The translations under genes were made by a program, and so were the position numbers. 64,000 nucleotides of DNA. Source: Takashimella koratensis (lineage: Eukaryota > Basidiomycota > Tremellomycetes > Trichosporonales > Tetragoniomycetaceae). The stretch is from NCBI GenBank assembly GCA_003116875.1, contig BCKT01000012.1:310001-374000 (forward strand). Reading direction: 5' to 3'. The notes beneath the pieces were generated by a model, which saw only the letters and a list, made by a program, of their open reading frames with translations, ran no database searches and had not been told where the DNA came from. Positions 43,627 through 53,214 of the stretch are shown here, one piece after another (positions within the stretch are counted from its first letter, which is position 1; each line of letters begins with the position of its first letter).

Positions 43627-44167
43627 TCATTGATTCAACTCTTTACGTCCTAACGTTACGAAGCGTACCGGTCGACTAGTGCAGACGAATGGTGGACCGG
43701 CAGGATGTCCGTCCTGATACGGCCGACGAGGTAGATTCCAAGCAAGAGTGTTGTAAAATAGATCGAACCAGTCTTCCAGATCCTGTAGCCGTACCGACCC
43801 CATTGTGTACGACAAGTACACTGCACCAAAATATGCCTCCCATAGATCCGCGCATGCCTCCATGGTCAACTCCGCCATTGGGGTACGCCTGTAGCTCGCC
43901 AGGTCGTCCGATAGAGCGAGGTACGCGAAGAGATTGTTGGTAGCCAGGCGCTTTCGCAGGTTCTGGAGTTAGATCAGCAAGAACGGCCAAGAGGATTAGG
44001 GTCAGTCGGTGGTGCCTAACACTTACCGCTGTCCGCCCGCTCATCCCTTCTCCCCGTCGCAAGTTGGCCGCTCCGCGTAAAGCAGCGACTTAGAACCACG
44101 CATCGCCTGAGAGTGCTAGCTCCCTGATTTTGGCCTTGTCGCCGTGGCAGGAAATCAACATACCCAT
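43627..44167 (-). pseudogene. RNase III-like D, broken copy
   Basis: The sequence matches the family but lacks the FDPAxLPxLP lead-in. From about 44167 it reads MGMLISCHGDKAKIRELALS and GDAWF, then an in-frame TAA where the other copies have Y or N (GDALLY, GDKLIN), then VAALRGAANL. After a normal-looking intron it gives NLRKRLATNNLFAYLALSDD, ACADLWEAYFGAVYLSY and LEDWFDLFYNTLAWN, ending at 43627. Just upstream, LTDDEKLRR (like ITDPVFRRR of C) reads in another frame. Stop plus frame loss make it a pseudogene, although its C-terminal half is well preserved, suggesting recent decay. Confidence 0.72.
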
Positions 44168-44214
44168 GAGTTTCTTCTCAACTTCTCGTCATCCGTTAAT
44201 TTACCCCTCTAAAC

Positions 44215-44342
44215 CACTTGAACTTCCCACTAGACTCCAAGCGGCGCAGTACGTGCTGCGTGCCGAGAGTGAGCACGGCTGCGCCCAGCATCCGAAGCTG
44301 TTGAAGCTCGGCCTTGTTGCCGGTAGAGAAGATCTTCCGCTT
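44215..44342 (-). pseudogene. relic of an RNase III-like N-terminal half
   Basis: The minus-strand reading KRKIFSTGNKAELQQLRMLG then AAVLTLGTQHVLRRLESS aligns loosely with the segment RRRFLQGSSDELKYLALHG of copy C. The GD of the motif is GA here, and the fragment is closed by stops on both sides. It looks like a more decayed extra copy, or the displaced head of copy D. Short length makes this a tentative call. Confidence 0.4.
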
Positions 44343-45367
44343 CTACCCCTTACATCGGCAGGCAATACTCTCCCGTCGCCGTTCTCGCTCTCGTCCTCGT
44401 TCTTGTCCTTGTCTTCAATGTCAGCTCCGCATCGCCACCCAGGGTCGACCAGGGATTATCCGCTATCTCTCATCTACTCTTTTTCTCCCTCTAGATCACC
44501 GGAATTTGGATTCTTTCTTGACGCTCGCTTCCTTTGCCCGGGCTTGGTTGACACTGTCAGCTTTGAATTCAGAGTTGGCTTTCTTGCTTTTCCTTCCCTT
44601 CTTGCTGCTCTTCCTCGACGTCAAGCTCCTCCCAAGATTGAGGAACGCCATTGACCTCGATTGCATGTATGGCTGAGGGTGGGTCCAGAACTTGTTTCGC
44701 TCATGGTGGACACATGATATGATGGGATGGCAACGAACTGGAAGGTTCGATGTGGCGGTGTTGAGATCCAATTTCAGCACATAAGTTCAAATCTTCATGG
44801 CAGTACCAGTACGAGCCTCCCGGACGCTGCACAGATTGCTATATAACAAAAGACCACTAGAGTATTCATGATGTGTACATCATGCCAGTCCGAAGGACAC
44901 AATTCAAGGAGTCATCGACGGACAGTGATCAATCGAAACGTCGATGGACGACTTGGTTTCCCGGATTGGGCTGGAACGCCATGAACTTCAATACAGAACG
45001 GTGCATAGAACCGGTTCGCGAGTCGTTTCGTTCAGTCAGTATTCCGCTCTTGCCTTTCCAACTGATTAGAAGAAAACTTACGACTGGTATCATCTCCATT
45101 CCGTTGGACAATACAGGTTGCAGGTTGTTGACCGCCATTTTCGATCGCGATACACGAGCTTGGTTCAAAGCGGTGGTATTGACCTTGGCATGCTGTTCCG
45201 CTTTTCGTTTCGGTGGGGTTTTCGCCTTCGGGATCGAGGTGTGCCCTTGATGTACCTGCTGCACCCGCTGCACCTGCTGCTCCTTTTGCTTCGCCTTCTG
45301 CGTCGATTTCCGAGTCGGCGGCTGAGTCGGCCCTTTCTTCTGCTGGTACCAGTCAACCTCCAAGTCC
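44343..45367. other. spacer, possible tail exons of RNase III-like E
   Basis: About 1 kb. The minus-strand segment 44929-45363 reads K/Q/T-rich sequence (EVDWYQQKKGPTQPPTRKST, TPPKRKAEQHAKVNTTALN) that looks protein-like and begins five bases after the stop of copy E in another frame. It may be a lost or alternative tail of E. The rest shows no gene. Confidence 0.4.
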
Positions 45368-46161
45368 TCACAAAGCCTGGGGACTCACTGGTGTTGCTTT
45401 GTTCATCTCTTGGAGCAATTGAGCAGTTTGCTCCGCTAGCCTGGCAGATTGTTCCGCTAATTCGGTTGCTCGTAGCTCCAGCGAACTTGTCGGCGCTGAA
45501 GCCCCGACTGCGCCCCCTTGGTAGTACTTTACCAAAGCAGATTCCCCTTGACTGGCAGCGAACCCTTGGTGCTGAGTATCGGATATGATGGCGACCTGCC
45601 ACGCATTCACGTCGAAAAACGCTTCGAACCAGTCGTAAATGGACTGCAGCTGTATCGGCCCGCCCTGTTTCATGTACGATAGATACACAGCCCCGAAATA
45701 CGCCTCCCATAAATCAGCGTAGCCTTTGAACGTGTTGATTGGCTTGGGATGCTGTCGAAGGCTGAGAATATCGTATGCCAATGCGAGGTGGGAAAAGAGC
45801 TTGTTCGAGATCAGACGACCTCGCAGCTTGTTAAGCGCCTGAGTGACTGCAGTTAAATTCTGATGTCATCCCTAATGCTTGCACTCACCCCTTTGTCATC
45901 CGAAGCTGACACAAGCTTTTCGGCTCCTCGGAGAGTAAACATGTAGAACAAAGCATTTCCCTTCAGAGCAAGACTCTGAATCGTCGCTGCGTCTCCGGTA
46001 GCGAAGTCGTGAGCCAACTGGCGGTCGCGAATGGGCAGCAGAGGCGGTAGTTGAGCTGGGAAAAACTCGAGGTTGGGCGGTTCGAAAAAGTCCGGTACAT
46101 TCTGGACCACAGAAGCGGACTGGACGTGAGTTGGGAACGTGAATGAGACACTGTTTCTCAT
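45368..46161 (-). CDS. RNase III-like protein E
   Basis: Start at 46161 (MRNSVSFTFPTHVQSASVVQ). Lead-in LEFFPAQLPPLLPIRD, then TIQSLALKGNALFYMFTLRG: the motif aspartate is N here (GN, not GD). An intron with donor GTGAGT after SDDKG (about 45845-45893) is followed by ALNKLRGRLISNKLFSHLAL, the best match in the window to the RNase III LVSNKxLAxLA signature. Then YADLWEAYFGAVYLSYMK and IYDWFEAFFDVNAWQ. A helical AEQ-rich tail (ATELAEQSARLAEQTAQLLQ) ends at stop 45368. The first-motif glutamates are also absent, so it is the copy least likely to be active as an RNase III. Confidence 0.72.
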
Positions 46162-49100
46162 GGTGGATGAGAGATGAGGAGAGGGTGTTTGAGAAGATCA
46201 ATCTAAGTGGACAGACGTTGTCTCAAATTTTCACATCACTGATGGCCACGAGATCACATGACTTGAGGCGACAGCCATCAGAGCATCGTCCAGCTGCTAA
46301 AGATTCACAGCGACAAGTCGGAAAGGCTCGCAACGCCCTCCTTTGACTTTGAGAGAGATTCACTTTGAATGTCGGCCCACGTCTAGCGAGTAGTTGGACC
46401 CTCACGACGTCCATCTCCCCCTTTGAGTCGCTCGATAGTATGAGGCAGTCATGCAAGCCAGCTACGACAATTCCCAACCTTGCGACTATCGTAAACCAAA
46501 GCACGACCAATATCGCATTCCAATCCATCTAGGCTCTGATCATCTAGCAGCAAGCCTTAACCTCTCAACCCGCACTGCAACCCGCAGAGCGACACTCTGA
46601 CATTCGACACAACCATCATCCGACGGCTTTGGTACCACCGTCCCAGTCAGCTGCTTGGCGCGTGTCCCTCCAAGTCACCACCAGCTACGGAGGTATCATG
46701 GTATCACCAGCGGCCGTACCTATCTCCTTGTTAATCCATCAAGCCCTTTTGTCTCGATGGCTGCGGTAGGCATCGCGATCCGAGCGTTATCTCGCATTCT
46801 CATCTCTCGTCTCTTCCTTTTCCGCCTCCCATCTCTCCAACGGAGACACGAACAAGGGCGCCAGGGCGACCATCTTCATCACCATCAACATCATCACTAT
46901 ATCATCAGCAGCAGCATCAGCAGCGGCGATCGTGGAAGTTGACGACGAGATCGTAGTCCAACATCGAATCGAGTCGAGCGGGATGGTCTCGAGGCACCGC
47001 CCGAATTGGTCTAACTGATATAGGCAACTTGAGTGGACAGACTGGAAAACCGCCTTTGAGATTACCGTAACCCCCCTTCTGTCTCCTATTCACAGATCAA
47101 GCACGGACCATGGCAGCGGGAAGTCAGGCACAGGTACGCTGTTTGTGTTTGTTGCCTCTGTCTGTAACGAGCGTATTGCTATGACGACGAGCGTCAAACA
47201 CATCGCGTGTAACCTTGACCTTGATGTTGGCCTCGTCCAACGCACAGGCCTCGAAGGTTGATGAGATAGTGCCATTCCGGGACAGTGGCGCCAAGGATCC
47301 GTTCATCTCATGCGGGTTCCTTGTACCTCTCTCTGTGTGCTCGGATCCATGATCGTTGGATGACACTCGACAGGGGTTACGTAAAAATTACCTTTTTAAA
47401 CGATGAAACGCGGGTCGAGAGGGAGTGTCTGCGTTTCAGGTGACAAAAACTGCCGGCAGTTTAGCAGGATGATTACGACGGAGGTGGCACGGACCCTCCA
47501 CCCAACGACCCATGTGAGGCTCAGCGTAAACAGATACCGAGTGAGACTGGGGATTGACCGTGCACCGCAGTCAGTGAGGGAATTGTCATCTCTGCTTGGA
47601 CCCGGTGTATCATGTGGGCCACGTAGGTTGAGTCAACCGCGAGGGAAGGACAAAAGAGATACATGCCGGAACATGCTACAAACACGCACTGCATACAGGA
47701 TCTTTCCCGATCGCGACAGGCTCCAGGAGGAGAAGAGTCAACGGGAGGGGAAGAGAGGAGGGGCAGATCCACCCCTTCTGACCCGATCGCCGCATAGCTT
47801 TAGCCGATGACCAGAGGGGTTGGGGGCTAGAAAGAGGCGAGGCGAGGGGGATGCTTCTGGCGTCGCGAAGGCCACGAGACTGGGCGTCTATTGTGTGTAT
47901 CCGACTTGAGACGTAGGGAAGACGTGGCGCGAAATGAAACGGGGGCCGTGCGCCCGGGGGTGGGCAAATGGGACCTGGTTGCAAGCTGCGCCGCACGACC
48001 ACAAGGCGTCGGGTGGCGTTGGCCGTAGTCGAATGGGGTGGGGTTTGGTGTGATTGAGGGTTGGATTGATCAGAAACGACGCTAGCGACCAGAGAGATTG
48101 GCGGGGATGAAAAGATGAAAGAGATGAGTGAGGAGAAAAATCAGAATAATCTATTGTCTGATGAAAACTTGACCCTCCTTTCGACGTCATCCAACGGGCC
48201 CTTGGGAACATGCACTCGCGCCACGGAGAGCTGACGCGGTGGCGGTGACTGATGCTTCCCCTGGTGGTTGAGTGACAGGGGGAACAGGGGAAACACTAGC
48301 CAGCTTCTTGACCTCGCCACGCCTAGACAGGGAATACGCCGATCTATCTCTCTGTCGCCCTCGTGACCAACCGTCGTCCTCGCGACAAGAGCAATGGTCG
48401 TCGCTGCGTCTCTTCTCCGCGCTTACCTTCCGCCCTGGGCTAAACCCGGCCGACCCCTACGCACTCCCACCGAACTGCCCTTCCTTTGGGGGATGAGACG
48501 GCATCCCGCCCTGGCAATCTGTGGTTGTTTGTCCCTCTGCCCTGTGCTCACAAAGGAGTCTTGGTCTGATCTCGTCTCACAGGAGGGGGTTGATCCCCTC
48601 GCGGTGTTTGTTCGCCGCCATCTTCGTCATTGCCAGCTAGGGTGGGATGAGACAAAGGACAAAGCGGCGAGGGGAAGCTAAAGGAAGGGGTAGGCAGGGT
48701 AGGCGGTGATTGTTAGGTGTAATCCCAACAATCCAGAAGAATGCGAGCATGCTCCGGTCTCTCCGCACTCTGCTCGGTCACCTCCCAAAGGTATGTGTGT
48801 GAGCGTGTGAGGTGTGTGTCTCATGCTGGATCTGGTGGTCAACCTTCTTTCCTTGTCTTTCTCGGCACCGCTGCTTCTCTCTTTGTCCTCGCTCCCTCCC
48901 CTCCCCTCCTGGGCTCCCCTGCCCTACTCGCCTTCCCCTGCCCATCATCCCCCTCCCCCGTCGTCGTGGTGGCTCAAACAGTAGTCGTCGCCCTCTTTCG
49001 TCGCTACCGACCACGCTCTTTCCTCCTCGCCCCCTCCTCGCCCACCTTGCCCTCTCTTCTCTCTCATCCAACCTCGCCACACCTCTCTTGACTATAAACA

Positions 49101-49333
49101 TCCCACCTTTCTCTTCCTCGATCATTCCCCTCACCTCAACTCATTCCCACACTTCTCTCTCTCTCTCTCTCTCTCCACCACATCTCGTCTCCTTTCTTTC
49201 CCGTCCCTCTCCACCACATCTCCGCCTTATATATCTTGCCACCCCTGTCTTCACTCGCTTTCTTGCACCCTCGCTTGTTCCCCTTACTGTCTTCGTAATT
49301 ACCATAGACATCCTCTTGCTCACATCAACCACC
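46162..49333. other. 3.2 kb without a supported gene
   Basis: The largest empty stretch. Open frames here are short, unsupported and mutually overlapping. A CATCAGCAGCAGC-type repeat lies near 46895-46925, and an ATG followed by a donor-like GTACGC at 47110-47135 could be a tiny first exon of an unrecognised gene. From about 48880 to 49330 the plus strand is a pyrimidine-rich leader for the CPL1-domain gene, including a (CT)n run near 49157-49175. Confidence 0.45.
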
Positions 49334-51021
49334 ATGCTCCGCCTTGCCTCGCTCATCACCCTCCTCGCCACCGCCGCTTCGGTCAGTGCCAACGGTCTCT
49401 CCCTCGAAATCGGTATCGACATCAACTGGGGCTGCTCGGGATCGTCCGCGCCTCAAACCGTCAAGAACCAGTGCTCGCCCGAAGGTAGCTTCTTCCTCGA
49501 CTTCCAGAGCTCACCCATCTGCTGCTCGTCCAAGACTCGTACTACGTGAGTGTGCCACTCACTCAGCGAGTCCTAGGCAACTTTTGAGTGGTTCCGGGGC
49601 TGCCAAGGACTCATTGACACCCAGCCCTCAGACCTCAAGGTATCACTTGTCCCTTCTCGTGGGACATGCACTCCACAGCCAAGTGGTAAGTACCTTGCCG
49701 ACTGTATCAGCTATTCTCTTCCACTTCCTCTTCCGACCCCAGCTGACCTCATACCAGCTGCATCCCGCCTTCCGAGGTCTGCGTCAGCGATTGCGGTGAG
49801 GGCTGGTCGTTCAGCAAGTCCTCCTACAAGTGTAGCCAGAACACGTCGCCCTCGTGTTCCGAAAGCCAGTGGTGAGTGTCTGTCCACGCTTTCGTCAGTC
49901 TTCATTCCTTTTACTCGCCGTCGTCGTCCCATGCTCCCACTACCAAGCCTCTCCTCTTCCCCCTCCGACGGTAATTTGCCACACGGGACTCATCCGCTCC
50001 GACCTATTCCTTTTCCTTCTCATGTCTCTCCCCCTTCCGCTGAATCCCCGATCCCTTCCTTCCCGCTCTTCCTTTCTTCTACGTCACTACCACCTCCACA
50101 CCTCGGCACGTCGGGGCGGCGGTACTCTCCGTGGGAAGGGCTGCGCTGACTCCGATGTTCTCGTCCAAAGGTTCCACCAGCGCTCTGGTGCTTGCTGCGA
50201 GAACTCGTGGTACCCTAACCCCCCAAGCGGCTCTTGCCCCTCTGGCATCACCTGCCCCACTGACTGGTTCTGGCACACTGTGAGTAGACCTAGCTTTGGT
50301 TTTTTCCAGCTCTAGCTAATCAGCCCGACAGACCGACAACTGCTGCAGGCCCATTGGACCCCGGTCCCCCGAGCCCGACTGCGACAACTGGGACGATAGC
50401 AAACGTGAGTTTCATTGCCTTCAAAGATCGTCTCCTTCCTTCCAAGCTCTACCATGTTCGGTTCCCAGATTGCCACCTTTCTGTCCCTTTGTTTTGTCTC
50501 GTCAAATTTAAAGGCATTCGCTGATCCGATCTCGATCGCCAACAGAGTGCTGCGGTAGCGGTACCTCGCCCTCGCAGGGTGCGGGCAACGGCGGCGGGAA
50601 CCACCACGGCTGGAAGCGTAAGCGCGCAGCTTCTTCCCAGCAGGCGTTTCCCCAATCCGACCTCGACGCCATGTACTGCCCCGGGAATCTCCACGCTTGG
50701 TGAGTGGCTCCCACCATGATGACTCTTTGAGCCACTACTTACCCATTGCCCAGCTCCGTCGCCACCTCGTCCGGCGAGTGGTCGTACGAGTGCATCGACT
50801 TTGCCACCGAGCTCGAGAGCTGCGGTGGATGCGCGTCCTCTGGCAACGGCCAGGACTGCACGTCGATTGCGTTTGCCAAGTCGGTCGGCTGCGAGAATGG
50901 TGTCTGTGCCGGTGAGTCAAGAGAATATTGAGCTTCAGATTTTCCCATGCTGACACTGTTAACAGTTTACTCGTGCGCCTCCGGCTACGTCGCCAACGGC
51001 ACCGCGTGCGCCATCGCCTAA
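49334..51021 (+). CDS. secreted cysteine-rich protein with CPL1-like domain
   Basis: Start at 49334 with a signal peptide ([20 protein letters not shown]). The following exons give cysteine-rich sequence ([59 protein letters not shown]). A basic KRKR site near 50618 resembles a Kex2 cleavage site and precedes the C-terminal domain: [51 protein letters not shown], then [18 protein letters not shown], stop at 51019-51021. The ECID...ELESCGGC...DCT...VYSCxxGY pattern is the CPL1-like domain of basidiomycete secreted proteins; in Cryptococcus, Cpl1 is linked to capsule and host immune signalling. At least six introns, which make exact exon ends uncertain. The role here is unknown. Confidence 0.85.
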
Positions 51022-52039
51022 ACTCCTCTCGGATCGTTGAAGGGGATTCACCGGTTTTGACCTCCTCCCCAATATATATTATATCATCAAAGGACAATTT
51101 CGGCTCTCGTTTGCCTCGTAGTATCGTATCGTATCGCTATCGCCCATCGTATCGCCAGTATCGCCCATCGGCTTCGGATCGCCTCCTCCCTTCTTGCTTG
51201 TTGGTATAGACAAAATCGTGGTGTCTTGACTATCCCCTATGCCCCAAGCTCCACCCGGAAAGGTCCGTCTATCCATAGAAGAAGTCGTCTCTCCCTTCTG
51301 CCCTACCTGCACCTTTAGCAAATAGTAGTAGTATCAGTAGGAGACTCGGCCAACCACCACCGCTCTCTTTCTCAACAACACGGACAATCGCTTGCAATGG
51401 TTAACACCCAACAAGCAGCAACATTCGCTCTCTCCCTTTTCCCGCCTCGGCTGTAGATAAAAGTTGAGGTGTAGGTAGAGGGCTTGGACATTGATCTGAT
51501 TCTTATTTGGATGGAAGAGATGAAGATGACGATGAAGGTGAAGATGAAGATGAGATGCAAAGATGAATTGAATGAATGGATGGACCAGGGACGTGGCTTG
51601 GGCATGGGGTTCGGTGGTGACGGCGAGTATGACGCAGACGCGGAGATTGGATATTTACCCGCACAGGAACACAGGAATCAATCTCATCTCCACCGCACCG
51701 AGACGACTGCAACATCCTCCTCCCGTCCATCACTCAACCCCAGTCCCTTCTCACCATCCCTTATCTGTATCCATAGCCACACCTAGCATCGTCCCTTCCC
51801 TCTGGGTATCATTCAGCACCGCATCAGCCTCCGCTTCCGACACGACTGCCCTCAACTCGTCTCGACTCGACCTCATCCCCAATCCTTCCCGACCGCGGCT
51901 TGGCACGAATTTCTCATCGGGACATTTTAGACCCCTCCACGGGCACTCACTCACCTACTCCTTGCCCTGCTAAACAATCTGGGTCACCTTTGCCCCTCGC
52001 CCTCCTTTCAATGAGTCATCGACAGCAGCGTGAGCGGCG
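51022..52039. other. spacer between CPL1-domain and RING-H2 genes
   Basis: 1,018 bases with AT-richer 3' flank (GTATCGTATCGTATCG run at 51120-51136) and then promoter-like sequence. ORFs at 51484-51973 are overlapping and low-complexity, and none is supported. Confidence 0.4.
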
Positions 52040-53159
52040 ATGAGTGGATACAGGCAGGCAGGCGAGAGCTCACGCGGGAGAGTGAGTAGATCAAGACTGT
52101 TTTCTTGCTTTTTCTGTTGGACTCTTGATGCTAGCCCAGGCGTTGGAGGGGACTGCGCTCCACTTGGTTATAGAAACAGTGCTGATGGTGACTACCCAGG
52201 GCCCTCCAATAGCTTCTCGTAAGTCCTCTTTACCTCCCTCCAAACCCGTTCTCAACCTTCCTCTTACTAATCCCAAATCATCCCCGCCTTCCCGCTGACC
52301 CACATCTCTAGCCGCACGGAAACCAAGGAAAAAGGCGAAACCCGCTCGACCCAGTCCCGGGCTTGACTCGTCTTCCCCTATTCCCGAGCCGTACCTCGCT
52401 CTCGCTCCTTCCCCCGTGACTCTCTCTCCTCTCCCACAGGGCAACCTCGTCCTTCCTTCCTCTTTCTACCGACCCAAGACCCCGACTTCCCATAGTTACA
52501 GCTACCAGGGCGCAAGCGGTGGACCGAGTGCAGCCGCGGGTAGGGAAAACACCAACATACATGGGGGCGGGGTGACAAGCGGGGCTGGTGGGGCAGGGCA
52601 ATCGCCGTCATCGTCGACTGTCGGACTGGCGAACCCGGGGTTCAACACAGGACAGTACGCTGCGGGTTTGCTTGCGCCGCCTACGATCAGAGCCGGCGGT
52701 GGAGGAGGAGGTAGGCCAACCGAGATCGGAAGAAGGCGGTCGGCGGAACGGGTAACGGACGATCGAGATCGATTCGGGGAGAGGCTGAGGGAGATCTCAA
52801 GAGCCAATGATAGTCGGAGGTCATTGGATGAAGAAGGAGGGCGGAGGGGGTCGCAGCCTGGGTTTGGGACCAGTGGGCTAGGGGTAAGGGATGTCATACC
52901 CGAGGCCGAAGGGGTAGGCGGAAGTACAGGAGCAGGGGGGAATGAGGGAGCGGGGGGGATAGGTCCTACGAGGAGGAGAAGAACAAGGGTCGTTGGTGGT
53001 GCCGAAGGAGTACAGAGGAGGTTGACCGTCTCGTCAAGAGAAGAAGGAAGGGCAATGGGTCTGGCTCGAGGTGCCAGTATGCGTCGGACCAACGTCTGGG
53101 ACGGTGAGTACTGTGTATTCTCTCTTCCACTTTGAGCTGTTTGCTGGTCAATGTGTCGG

Positions 53160-53214
<55 letters not shown>

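Noticed and set aside
45045..45390. Introns of about 20-22 bases near 45366 and 45065 that would join the tail to RNase III-like E.
   Set aside because: Such introns are far shorter than any other in the window (shortest about 36) and lack room for a branch point; left as an open question in the findings.
46655..46942. 95-codon plus-strand ORF with a His-rich end.
   Set aside because: The His run comes from a CATCAC repeat; no splice context or family support.
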